Assembly: GCA_020048795.1 (NCBI GenBank)
Contig: JAIFMA010000046.1
Coordinates: forward strand, 1 to 7,541
Length of the DNA: 7,541 bases
DNA from: Rhodoferax sp.
GTDB lineage: Bacteria > Pseudomonadota > Gammaproteobacteria > Burkholderiales > Burkholderiaceae_C
Direction: 5' to 3'
Shown here piece after piece: positions 1-6,996 of this stretch. Made by a program: the position numbers and the translations under genes. The first letter of the stretch is position 1; each line of letters starts with the position of its first letter. The notes beneath the pieces were generated by a model. The model was not told the origin of the DNA. It worked only from the letters and a program-made list of their open reading frames with translations, and did not search any database.

Positions 1-113
1 ACACCGACGTGGCCAAGGGCCTGGCCCTGGGTGCCGATGCCTACATGACCAAACCCTTTGCCACGCGGGAACTGGTGCAAAAAGTGGCGCAGATGCTGGG
101 TCGCGGCGAATGA
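1..113 (+). CDS. Response-regulator receiver domain, C-terminal end (partial)
   Basis: Only the last 36 codons are visible, read in the frame starting at base 3 and ending at the TGA at 111-113. They encode the end of a CheY-like receiver domain: GADAYMTKPF carries the conserved Lys-Pro pair that follows beta-strand 5 (this Lys contacts the phospho-aspartate in the family), followed by an amphipathic last helix (TRELVQKVAQML). The protein stops directly after this helix, so no DNA-binding or other output domain follows; an N-terminal output domain outside the window cannot be excluded. The stop codon overlaps the ATG of the next gene (ATGA), indicating one operon with translational coupling. 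The likely role is to receive phosphate from a histidine kinase, but the neighbouring sensor-like protein lacks kinase residues, so the phosphate donor is unclear. Confidence 0.88.
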   Translation, partial: TDVAKGLALGADAYMTKPFATRELVQKVAQMLGRGE

Positions 114-2275
114 AGATCGATCGCCGCCTGATTCAGGCCCTTGTCATCATCGGTCTGGCCACGATGGTCTGGCTGCTGCTGACGATCGGCTTGATAGCTT
201 CGACCCTGGAGCCGGCCCCGCGTGGCCTGGTGTCAGAGCAGTTGATGCCACGTCTGGCGTTGATCGGCCTGACCTGGGTGTTCGGTCTGGCTGCCATTGG
301 CGCCATTTTGCAATGGTTGTTTCTGCGCTTTGTCACGGCACCAGGGCGCCTGCTGGAGCAAACCCGGGTGTTGCTGACAGCCTCCAGTGCAGCACCGCTG
401 AACCACCAGGGCACCCTTGAGACCCAAGCCCTGGCAGAGGCAATTTTTCAGTTGGCGGTGCAGCGCGATGCCCTGCGTGAAGACGTGGCGGCACAAATAA
501 CCCAGGCCAACCTGAGCGTGCAGCAGGAAAAAAACCGCTTGGCAGCGTTGATGTCCGAATTAACCCAAAGCGTGGTGGTGTGCAACCTGGACGGCCGCAT
601 CATTCTCTACAACAACCGCGCGCGCCTGCAATTCAAGACCATGTCGCAAGCTCCGGCACTGGCCGGTGGTGCCGAACTGGTAGGCATCGGGCGATCGATT
701 TATGCGGTGTTTGAGCGGCAGTTGGTGGCCCATGCGCTGGAGAGCATTCAGCAGCGCATCAGCCGCGGTGCCGGCAGCCCATCGGCCCAGTTTGTCACCA
801 CCACCCAGTCCGGCCAATTGCTCAAGGTGCAAATGGCACCGGTGCGCCATGTCGATGCTGCCGGTGGTGCCGGCGAGATCAGTGGCTTTGTGCTGATGCT
901 TGACAACGTGACCCGGGCCTTTGAGGAAGAGCACCTGCGCGACCAGTTGCTGCATGGCCTGACTGAAGGCAGTCGCTCATCACTGGCGAATATTCAGGCA
1001 GCCGTCGAGATGCTGGCTTACCCCGACCTGGACGGGCCCATGCGTGAGCGCTTTTTGACCGTGGTGCGTGAAGAGGTGACCAGCATGAGTGGTCGTATCA
1101 GCGCCATGACGCAAAAGGCCACAGAAGGCCTGAAAGCGCGCTGGCCGCTGGAAGAAATGCTGGGGGCCGATGTGTTGCTGGCCACCCAGCGGCGCATTGA
1201 GGCGCGCAACAGTCGCCCGGTGACGCTGGAAAACCTGGATGCATCGATCTGGCTCAAGGTTGACAGCTTCAGCCTGACGCAGGCGCTGGACTACCTGGCG
1301 ATGCGTCTGGTTGATGAGTTTGATGTCCGGTTTTTTCGGTTGCGGCTGCAGGTCTCGGGTGTGCGAGCCCAGCTTGATCTGATCTGGACCGGCCAGGTGA
1401 TGAGCACTGAAACCGTGATGAGCTGGGAGTTGGACAGCATGCGGTTTGGTGCCGAGAGCACCCCGCTGACGGTGCGCGATGTGGTTGAGCGCCACGGCGG
1501 CGAGATGTGGTTTGAGCGCGAGCGGGTGCGCCACGAGGCCTTTTTCAGGTTTCTGCTGCCGCTGGCAAGCGTGCAGGAGCAATTGGAGGCGACGCAGATT
1601 TTGCACAACGAAAGCCGCCCCGAGTATTACGACTTTGATTTGTTCCAGTCTTCGGACCAAACCAGTGCGCTGGATGACCGGCTGCTCAGTGACCTGATTT
1701 ACACCGTGTTTGACACCGAGACCACCGGGCTCAATCCGTCTGAAGGTGACGAAGTGATCCAGCTTGGCGCAGCGCGCATCGTCAATGGCAAATTGCTCAG
1801 GCAAGAGAGCTTTGAGCAACTGGTGAATCCGGGGCGACTGATACCGGCGGCAACCATTCCCATTCATGGCATCACGCAAGACATGGTGCGCGGCAAACCG
1901 CTGATCACCGAGGTATTGCCGGCTTTTTACACCTTTGCCCAAGACACCGTGCTGGTGGCGCACAACGCGGCGTTTGACATGAAGTTCCTGCAGATGCAAG
2001 AGAAAAGCACCGGCTTGGTGTTCAGCCACCCGGTGCTTGATACCTTGCTGCTGTCGGCGGTGGTGCACCCCAACCAGGAGTCGCACGGATTGGAGGCGAT
2101 TGCCGAGCGTTTCAATATCACCTTGCTGGGTCGACACACCGCGTTGGGAGATGCGATGGTGACGGCAGAGGTCTGGCTGCGGCTGATTCCGCTGCTGCAG
2201 GCCATGGGTATCACCACCTTGCGCCAGACGCGTGAGGCGGCGCAGAAAACCTATTACGCGCGGCTTAAATACTGA
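110..2275 (+). CDS. Membrane sensor (PAS + degenerate histidine kinase) fused to a DEDDh 3'-5' exonuclease
   Basis: A 721-residue protein, often annotated as DNA polymerase III epsilon-like. Visible order: membrane helices at about residues 8-32 and 49-73 with a short periplasmic loop; a helical linker (about 80-145); a PAS-like domain (about 145-265, with VVVCNLDGRIILYNNRA); a DHp-like helix pair (about 275-335); a HATPase-like region (about 345-485, ending near HGGEMWFE); then an exonuclease (about 530-695). The nuclease motifs are complete: D535 and E537 in DTETTGL, D623 in HNAAFDMKFL, H676 and D681 in HTALGD. The kinase core looks dead: the H-box position reads TEGSRSSL with Glu286 where His is expected, and the ATP-binding N-box Asn and DxGxG motif are not recognisable. 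The start is fixed by the ATGA overlap with the response regulator and by the membrane helix right after it. It is probably a membrane-anchored signalling protein that degrades or binds nucleic acid or a nucleotide in the cytoplasm; the substrate is unknown. It is unlikely to be the replicative proofreading subunit (DnaQ), which is a soluble single-domain protein. Confidence 0.9.
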   Translation: MKIDRRLIQALVIIGLATMVWLLLTIGLIASTLEPAPRGLVSEQLMPRLALIGLTWVFGLAAIGAILQWLFLRFVTAPGRLLEQTRVLLTASSAAPLNHQGTLETQALAEAIFQLAVQRDALREDVAAQITQANLSVQQEKNRLAALMSELTQSVVVCNLDGRIILYNNRARLQFKTMSQAPALAGGAELVGIGRSIYAVFERQLVAHALESIQQRISRGAGSPSAQFVTTTQSGQLLKVQMAPVRHVDAAGGAGEISGFVLMLDNVTRAFEEEHLRDQLLHGLTEGSRSSLANIQAAVEMLAYPDLDGPMRERFLTVVREEVTSMSGRISAMTQKATEGLKARWPLEEMLGADVLLATQRRIEARNSRPVTLENLDASIWLKVDSFSLTQALDYLAMRLVDEFDVRFFRLRLQVSGVRAQLDLIWTGQVMSTETVMSWELDSMRFGAESTPLTVRDVVERHGGEMWFERERVRHEAFFRFLLPLASVQEQLEATQILHNESRPEYYDFDLFQSSDQTSALDDRLLSDLIYTVFDTETTGLNPSEGDEVIQLGAARIVNGKLLRQESFEQLVNPGRLIPAATIPIHGITQDMVRGKPLITEVLPAFYTFAQDTVLVAHNAAFDMKFLQMQEKSTGLVFSHPVLDTLLLSAVVHPNQESHGLEAIAERFNITLLGRHTALGDAMVTAEVWLRLIPLLQAMGITTLRQTREAAQKTYYARLKY

Positions 2276-2329
2276 TATTTCCTGATGTCAAGCACGGGAT
2301 CATCGGTATGAGTGAGTCACTTGCTGGCG

Positions 2330-3964
2330 TTACAGCACTTGGTGACGCACTTGCCGGCTAGTCAGGGCCTGCGCAACCTTGGCGTTGGATGGTGCAGTGC
2401 GGGGCAACAAGCCTTGCAAAGCTCGGGGGTTGGCACGGGCACCGCTGGTGATGTAGTCGGCCAGCAAGGCCTGGCGCACCACATCGCAGGGTAACCGGGC
2501 GCTCAGGTAATCAAACAAGGCATTCAACAGTTGCTCCGGGGTGAGTTGATGCGTGGTGCCATGACATTCCCAAAGCCAGTCGGAAAACACAAGGAAGCGC
2601 CAGAATGGCGACAAATCAGCCTGGCATTCTGGCCTGTACAACAGAAGTGGCAGCGTTCGCGGAAATCGTCCGGAGTTCGCCAGCAGATCCCAGTAGCGGG
2701 CAAAACGGGAGAAGCGTTGCACGGTGACAGCGTCGACCACGCCGGTCTGTTGTACCGTGTACGGTGCTTCAGGCAGGAAGTGCATGCCATGCACCTCGGT
2801 ATGGCGTGTCATCGGTGCGCCGCGCAGGCGCTTTAACATGCCCAGTTGAATCTCGTGCGGTCCAATCGCCAGCAGCCGATCGAAACCATCGGCAAAACTT
2901 TGCAAGGTTTCACCCGGCAGGCCAAAGATCAGGTCCGCGTGCAGGTGTGCGTGGCTGTGCTTCAGCAGCCAGCGCAGGTTGGCCTCGGTGGCTGTGTTGT
3001 TCTGCTGGCGCGAGAGGGTCTGCTGCACGGTCGAATTGAAGGTCTGCACCCCCACTTCCAACTGCACCACGCCGGGCGGAAACTGTGTCAGCATGGCGCG
3101 CAGGCGCTCTGGCAAATGGTCGGGGATGACCTCAAAATGAAGAAACAGGCGATCAGGGGTGGCACCAGGCGCCCCCGGCAGCTTGTCCAGAAAAAACTGC
3201 AGGATGCGCGCCGCGTTGTCTGTCTTCAGGTTGAAGGTGCGATCAACAAACTTGAAATTTCGGGCCCCCCGTCGGTAAAGTGTTTCCAACGCCGTCAGCA
3301 CCCGATTCAGCTCAAAACCCCAGGCCGTTTTATCCAGCGCGCTCAAGCAGAACTCGCATTTGAACGGGCATCCGCGCGAGGCCTCGACATACAGTAGTCG
3401 GTGTGCCAGATCAGCATCGCTGTACTCGCCGTAGGGCAATTCGATGTCGGCCAGATCGGGCTGCTCGCCTGCAATGATCTTCATCAGCGGTGGCGGCCCA
3501 TGCAGTAAAGCACGGCACAGTTTGGCAAAACTCACGTCACCCCAGCCGGTGATCACATGGTCAGCCCATGGCGTGATGGCTTGTTGATTGGTCTCGTGGC
3601 TGACCTGCGGACCACCCAACACGACCTTGACATCAGGCCGTGCCATTTTGAGCAAACGCAACACCTCGGTGGTTTGCGTCACGTTCCAGATGTACACGCC
3701 AAAGCCGACGATTTGCGGGACGGCGCAGGGGGTAGGGCCAAGCGTCTCCAGCAGGTCTGCCAGCACTGCCTGCGGTGGGCGTGCAGTCGTGTATTCGCGC
3801 AGCACGGCGCGTGCGCGCAAGCCGCTGCCGCCGTGCCGGTCCAGATTGGCCAGCAGGTAGCGCAAACCCAGCGACGCATGGATGTATCTGGCGTTCAGCG
3901 TTGCCAGGACGATCTGGGGCGGGCTCGCAGCAATCGCTGGAAAAGTAAGCGGCATTATCGCCAT
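2330..3964 (-). CDS. Cobalamin-binding-type radical SAM protein (DUF4080-like)
   Basis: A 544-residue protein. The N-terminal 150 residues look like a B12-binding Rossmann domain (start ATLNARYIHASLGLRYL, then VGFGVYIWN and KVVLGGPQVS, and an ITGWGDVSF loop). The radical SAM core follows, with the iron-sulphur motif C199-x3-C203-x2-C206 (ASRGCPFKCEFC) and later core strands KFVDRTFN, LEVGVQTFN and DLIFGLPGET. The C-terminal 150 residues match my recollection of the DUF4080 tail found on such proteins. Enzymes of this class use SAM, often with cobalamin, for methylations or rearrangements on unreactive carbons; the substrate here cannot be read from sequence. Two in-frame ATGs (3962-3964 and 3953-3955) are possible starts; the first has AAGGG only about 3 bases upstream, so the exact start is uncertain. 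It lies 82 bases downstream of exbD on the same strand and converges with the exonuclease gene, leaving a 54-base spacer with no clear terminator. Confidence 0.88.
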   Translation of the reverse strand: MAIMPLTFPAIAASPPQIVLATLNARYIHASLGLRYLLANLDRHGGSGLRARAVLREYTTARPPQAVLADLLETLGPTPCAVPQIVGFGVYIWNVTQTTEVLRLLKMARPDVKVVLGGPQVSHETNQQAITPWADHVITGWGDVSFAKLCRALLHGPPPLMKIIAGEQPDLADIELPYGEYSDADLAHRLLYVEASRGCPFKCEFCLSALDKTAWGFELNRVLTALETLYRRGARNFKFVDRTFNLKTDNAARILQFFLDKLPGAPGATPDRLFLHFEVIPDHLPERLRAMLTQFPPGVVQLEVGVQTFNSTVQQTLSRQQNNTATEANLRWLLKHSHAHLHADLIFGLPGETLQSFADGFDRLLAIGPHEIQLGMLKRLRGAPMTRHTEVHGMHFLPEAPYTVQQTGVVDAVTVQRFSRFARYWDLLANSGRFPRTLPLLLYRPECQADLSPFWRFLVFSDWLWECHGTTHQLTPEQLLNALFDYLSARLPCDVVRQALLADYITSGARANPRALQGLLPRTAPSNAKVAQALTSRQVRHQVL

Positions 3965-3990
3965 GAGCCCTTTTTCTGCCTGTGCTGGAA

Positions 3991-4007
3991 GCTACAAATA
4001 ATGTAGC
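3991..4007. repeat. Short inverted repeat in the radical SAM gene leader
   Basis: GCTACA (3991-3996) and TGTAGC (4002-4007) form a perfect 6-bp stem with a 5-base AT loop, in an AT-rich patch 27 bases upstream of the radical SAM start. The patch stands out from the GC-rich surroundings and is the natural place for a promoter or an operator on the minus strand, but I see no convincing -35/-10 pair. A hairpin in the mRNA leader is equally possible. Confidence 0.35.
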
Positions 4008-4033
4008 AAAAATGTTTCCGGGGAAGCATCAGT

Positions 4034-4048
4034 AGCCGGGGCCCGGCT
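4034..4048 (-). terminator. GC-rich hairpin at the end of exbD copy 2 (possible terminator)
   Basis: AGCCGGG (4034-4040) and CCCGGCT (4042-4048) are perfect inverted copies around a single base. The structure overlaps the TAG stop of the last exbD (4047-4049). It could weakly terminate or slow transcription, or protect the 3' end of the exb message, before the radical SAM gene. No run of T follows it on the minus strand, so it is not a classic rho-independent terminator. Confidence 0.35.
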
Positions 4049-4478
4049 AAAGCGCGTAGGCTTCCAGCCCCACGACACCAATCTTTTGCAGACCCCATCG
4101 CTGCGATGCCGTCAATACCGCAGCTACCGTGTCGTACCTGGCGCGGCTGTCGGCACGGATGTGAACTTCGGGCTGTTCAACCGATGCGGCTGCCGCTTGC
4201 AGATGGCGATCCAGCGCCAGCCGGTCTGGCAGTATTTGCCCATCCCACAGCAGTTGATCGTCCGCCGTGATTTCAATCTGGACCACTGCGGGCACGCTGG
4301 CCTGGGGCGGCGGTGCGCCGGCCGGCAACTCCATGTTGACCGAATGCAACTGGATCGGAATGGTGATGATCAGCATCACCAGCAGCACCAGCAGTACGTC
4401 AATCAAGGGCGTGATGTTCATGCCCGAGGCCAGCTCCGGACTGTCGGTGTCGGGCCCGTCGTCAAAGTTGATGGCCAT
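4047..4478 (-). CDS. exbD: ExbD-family biopolymer transport protein, copy 2
   Basis: A 143-residue inner-membrane protein. A short cytoplasmic N-terminus (MAINFDDGPDTDSPEL) leads into one transmembrane helix at about residues 24-45 (NITPLIDVLLVLLVMLIIT), with the essential protonatable Asp of the family at D27. The rest is a periplasmic domain ending in AVLTASQRWGLQKIGVVG, typical of ExbD/TolR. In the motor, ExbD couples proton flow through ExbB to movement of TonB. The frame stays open upstream to 4646, but that extension would lie inside the previous gene and is not ExbD-like; the ATG at 4476-4478 gives the expected N-terminus and begins one base after the stop of the first exbD, implying translational coupling. 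It differs clearly from copy 1, so this is an old duplication rather than a recent one. Confidence 0.93.
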   Translation of the reverse strand: MAINFDDGPDTDSPELASGMNITPLIDVLLVLLVMLIITIPIQLHSVNMELPAGAPPPQASVPAVVQIEITADDQLLWDGQILPDRLALDRHLQAAAASVEQPEVHIRADSRARYDTVAAVLTASQRWGLQKIGVVGLEAYAL

Positions 4479-4479
4479 G

Positions 4480-4905
4480 TCAGCGTTTCCCGGCCGGGGG
4501 TTCGGTGACAAACCCAATGCGTACCACGCCGGCCGCCTGGGCCGCTTGCAGCACCTGCGCCACGCCGGCATAGTCAGCACGCGCGTCGCCCCGGATGTGC
4601 ACGGCGGGCTGCGGCTGTAGCGCCGCCACCTGACGCAGCCGCTCACGCAGGGCTTGTGGATCGTTCAGGCGGGTGTCAAACCAGTAGCTGCCGCCGCGGG
4701 CATCGACCGAAATCAGCACGGTATCAGCCTGGCTGGGCTGCAACTGGTTGGCCTGCCTGGGCAGGCGCACCACCACCGAGGTATTGATGACTGGCACCGT
4801 GATCAGGAAGATGATCAGCAGCACCAGCATTACATCGACCAGCGGCGTGGTGTTGATTTCTGACAACATGCTGTCGTCCTCAGTGTCATTGAAACTGATG
4901 GCCAT
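4480..4905 (-). CDS. exbD: ExbD-family biopolymer transport protein, copy 1
   Basis: A 141-residue inner-membrane protein with a cytoplasmic N-terminus (MAISFNDTEDDSMLSEINTT), a single transmembrane helix at about 21-42 (PLVDVMLVLLIIFLITVPV) holding the conserved Asp24, and a periplasmic domain (QPAVHIRGDARADYAGVAQVL, a hallmark ExbD segment). With ExbB it makes the proton-driven complex that energises TonB. The ATG lies three bases after the exbB stop, without a clear ribosome binding site of its own, so it probably depends on translation of exbB. TolR is the close relative; the TonB-like gene upstream and the absence of tolA/tolB/pal nearby favour ExbD. Confidence 0.93.
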   Translation of the reverse strand: MAISFNDTEDDSMLSEINTTPLVDVMLVLLIIFLITVPVINTSVVVRLPRQANQLQPSQADTVLISVDARGGSYWFDTRLNDPQALRERLRQVAALQPQPAVHIRGDARADYAGVAQVLQAAQAAGVVRIGFVTEPPAGKR

Positions 4906-4908
4906 GGC

Positions 4909-5853
4909 TTAGTCAGCCTGCTGTGCAGCCGCCCGGGCGCGCTGGCTTTTGTCGATCAGCACCAGCAACTGCGTGTGCAACTCGGAACCGAAGCTGCGTA
5001 CCGCATGCAGCGTGACCCGGTTGCGCCGCACCAGCCAGTTATAGCCCAGCACGGCGGGCACCGCCACTGCCAGGCCGAGTGCCGTCATGATCAGTGCCTC
5101 GCCCACTGGTCCGGCCACCTTGTCGATAGAGGCCTGGCCCGATGTGCCAATGGTGACCAGGGCGTTGTAAATGCCCCAGACGGTGCCAAACAGGCCAACA
5201 AACGGCGCCGTGGAACCGACCGTGGCCAGCACCGACAAACCCTCTTGCGAACGCATTTGCAGGGAGGTGACCGAACTGGCGATGTCCTGGCCCAACCAGC
5301 TTGCCATGTCCACCTGGCCGGACAGGCTGTCGTGCCGCCGTGCCGCCGCCATGGCACCGTCGGCCACGAAGCGCAAGGGGTTGTCGGTGGGAAGTGTTTC
5401 AATGCGTTTGGACAGAGGCTCGGCGCTGGCGAGCATGTTTTTGCCGGCCATGGTTTGTTCGGTCAAGCGTCTTTGCTGGAGCCACTTGGCGATGATGATG
5501 TACCAGCTCAGCACGGACATGACGGCTAGCAGCAAGATGGTGGTGCGCGCCACCCCATCACCCTGGGCCCATACCGACTCAAGCCCATAGGGGTTGCGGA
5601 CACTGGCATCCGTGATTGGCACCGTTACGCTGCTGGCTGACAAAGCGGGCACCGAAGCAACGGTGTCTGTCGCTGGGGTTGTTGCTGGTGCCGGGGCTGT
5701 CACCAGGGATGCCGTCGCGGCCGGGGCTGATGCCGCGGGTGCCGCAGTGGCTGCTTGTGCCTGGGCCAGACCGGCGCAGACCAGGCCAAGGGCCAGCGTC
5801 CAGGCAGGCCAACTGCGAACGTGACACTGGGGGGCGTTGGGTGTGTTGAGCAT
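4909..5853 (-). CDS. exbB: ExbB, MotA/TolQ/ExbB proton channel subunit
   Basis: A 314-residue protein. Residues 1-33 look like a cleavable signal peptide (SWPAWTLALGLVCAGLAQAQA), followed by an Ala/Pro/Thr-rich stretch to about residue 80. Membrane helices lie at about 103-123, 207-229 and 250-272. The channel signature is clear: GSTAPFVGLFGTVWGIYNAL in helix 2 (Thr224) and GEALIMTALGLAVAVPAV in helix 3 (Glu252, Thr257), matching the Thr and Glu positions important in ExbB/TolQ. It forms the proton-conducting stator with the two ExbD proteins encoded immediately downstream. The N-terminal extension with signal peptide is seen in the long ExbB type, not the shorter E. coli type. The start ATG has a purine-rich AAGAAAG about 5 bases upstream. 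It lies 63 bases after the stop of the TonB-like gene. Confidence 0.94.
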   Translation of the reverse strand: MLNTPNAPQCHVRSWPAWTLALGLVCAGLAQAQAATAAPAASAPAATASLVTAPAPATTPATDTVASVPALSASSVTVPITDASVRNPYGLESVWAQGDGVARTTILLLAVMSVLSWYIIIAKWLQQRRLTEQTMAGKNMLASAEPLSKRIETLPTDNPLRFVADGAMAAARRHDSLSGQVDMASWLGQDIASSVTSLQMRSQEGLSVLATVGSTAPFVGLFGTVWGIYNALVTIGTSGQASIDKVAGPVGEALIMTALGLAVAVPAVLGYNWLVRRNRVTLHAVRSFGSELHTQLLVLIDKSQRARAAAQQAD

Positions 5854-5916
5854 GCGAACTTTCTTGACAGGTGTGGGGTGACGGCGTGTCGGTGTCGGTG
5901 TAGGTCAGGGCGAATG

Positions 5917-6945
5917 TTAATTGGGCATCTTGCATTTGCCGGTGGCGGCGGCGAAGGGCAGGGTGGCCATACCGACCAGGCTGCCATCAGGCTTGGGCAC
6001 AACGCAGTCTGGCAGCCCCGCTGCGCTGATGCCATCGGCAAATTTGTCGCGCGGTGCCCGTGCACCATTGATCTGCTCATTGGCCATTTCGGCCAGACTG
6101 CGCTGGCGTGGCTGGAGTCTCATCATGTCGGGATAAATTCTGGCGGGTAATCGGTTTGGCTCCTGCGCCGTTGCAGGGGCTGGCCCGCCGCTGGCACCCG
6201 CCGCGATCGGAGGTGCACCGGTTGGTGCTGCCTGCATCGGCGTGATCGCGGTGGGGCGTACTGGCGCGGCTGTCGGCAGCGGGGCGGTTGGGGGTGCCGG
6301 TGCTGGCGCGGGGGCCGGGCTTGCGCTTGGCACGGGGGCAGGCAGGGGGCTGGCGACTGGCGTTGGAGCAGGCGCAGGCGCAGGCGAAGGTGCGGGTGCG
6401 GGTGTCGGTGCAGGTGTTGGTGCAGGTGTTGGTGCAGGTGTTGGTGCAGGTGTTGGTGCAGGTGTCGGTGCCGGTTCTGGCACAGGCTCAGGTTTGGTGG
6501 GCACGGGTTCTGGTACGGGCGTGGGTGTTGGAGCAACTGTCGGCTCCAGCGGTGGTATCACTGGAGCCAACCTGGGCTCAGGCGGTGGTGTGGGTGCGAC
6601 GGGCCTGGGCACCAAGACCGGTGGTGGTGATGGCGTTTCTGGCAGGGGTTCGATGGCTTTTGGCGGCAGAATCACTGGTTTGGCTGGCAGGGCTTCGCGC
6701 ACCACCGGCAGTGGCACAGGCTGGGCAATGGCTCTGGATTCGGTTTTGGGTTTCGGGGTTGGCCGGGTCAGTGTGATTGGTTTGAGGTACTGCACCACCT
6801 CGCGTGCGGCCTGTTCCATCGGGGCTGACTGCAACACCAGCCACAGCAACGCCAGATGTAACGCGCTGGTGGCCAGCAACGCCGATCCGGACAACCGTTG
6901 CTGTTGCATTGAAGGCGAAACGTCCGGGTTCAGGAATAGGCTCAT
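5917..6945 (-). CDS. TonB-like energy transducer with long Pro-rich spacer and atypical C-terminus
   Basis: A 342-residue protein from the ATG at 6943-6945. It has a short cytoplasmic tail, one membrane helix at about residues 20-40 (ALLATSALHLALLWLVLQ), a very long Pro/Ala/Thr/Glu spacer (about 58-250) and a C-terminal region of about 75 residues. The helix keeps a His (H30) with Thr four residues before it, comparable to Ser16/His20 of TonB, which contact ExbB/ExbD. Position ahead of exbB-exbD-exbD supports a TonB role. However, the C-terminus (IYPDMMRLQPRQRSLAEMAN onward, with Cys314 and Cys338 near the end) does not show the usual TonB domain pattern for binding receptor TonB boxes. A GTG at 6985-6987 (356 residues) and an ATG at 6907-6909 are alternative starts; none has a strong ribosome binding site. 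A PG-binding or scaffold role rather than true TonB function remains possible. Confidence 0.72.
   Translation of the reverse strand: MSLFLNPDVSPSMQQQRLSGSALLATSALHLALLWLVLQSAPMEQAAREVVQYLKPITLTRPTPKPKTESRAIAQPVPLPVVREALPAKPVILPPKAIEPLPETPSPPPVLVPRPVAPTPPPEPRLAPVIPPLEPTVAPTPTPVPEPVPTKPEPVPEPAPTPAPTPAPTPAPTPAPTPAPTPAPAPSPAPAPAPTPVASPLPAPVPSASPAPAPAPAPPTAPLPTAAPVRPTAITPMQAAPTGAPPIAAGASGGPAPATAQEPNRLPARIYPDMMRLQPRQRSLAEMANEQINGARAPRDKFADGISAAGLPDCVVPKPDGSLVGMATLPFAAATGKCKMPN
6395..6466. repeat. 12-bp tandem repeat encoding (Ala-Pro-Thr-Pro)n in the TonB-like gene
   Basis: The 12-base unit GGTGCAGGTGTT (plus strand) occurs four times without change at 6407-6454, with a one-base variant on each side (6395-6406 has two changes, 6455-6466 ends in GTC). 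On the coding strand each unit gives Ala-Pro-Thr-Pro, so gain or loss of units keeps the reading frame and only changes spacer length. The surrounding Pro-rich code is more diverged (APAP, SPAP, EPVP). Confidence 0.9.
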
Positions 6946-6996
6946 GGTGCAAAAGATAGCACGGATCGTCTGTTGAAAGCCAGACACCCGGTCTGC

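Noticed and set aside
58..420. Plus-strand frame overlapping the start of the exonuclease fusion
   Set aside because: It is a different frame across both the receiver domain end and the membrane helices, and has no plausible product.
980..2137. Long minus-strand open frame opposite the exonuclease gene
   Set aside because: It is antisense to a gene with clear domains; its product is rich in His, Gln and Arg with no recognisable motif, typical of a GC-rich shadow frame.
2846..3397. Plus-strand open frame inside the radical SAM region
   Set aside because: It lies opposite the iron-sulphur core of a well-supported gene and shows no motif or start signal.
3948..3964. Fur-box-like GATAATG at the start of the radical SAM gene
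   Set aside because: Only one half-site is present, inside the first codons; no second half-site or array follows. I also saw no Fur box upstream of the TonB-like gene.
3557..4006. Plus-strand open frame opposite the start of the radical SAM gene
   Set aside because: It covers the conserved B12-binding-like N-terminus on the other strand and has no domain features.
4479..4646. Possible N-terminal extension of exbD copy 2
   Set aside because: The extra 56 residues are Arg/Cys/Trp-rich, lie wholly inside exbD copy 1 in another frame, and are unlike any ExbD N-terminus.
6395..6466. CRISPR-like repeat array
   Set aside because: The 12-base units are contiguous without spacers and lie within a coding region.
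6242..6976. Plus-strand frame encoding a Gly/Ala/Val repeat protein
   Set aside because: It is the reverse of the Pro-rich spacer of the TonB-like gene; the Gly repeats follow directly from the Pro/Ala codons on the other strand.
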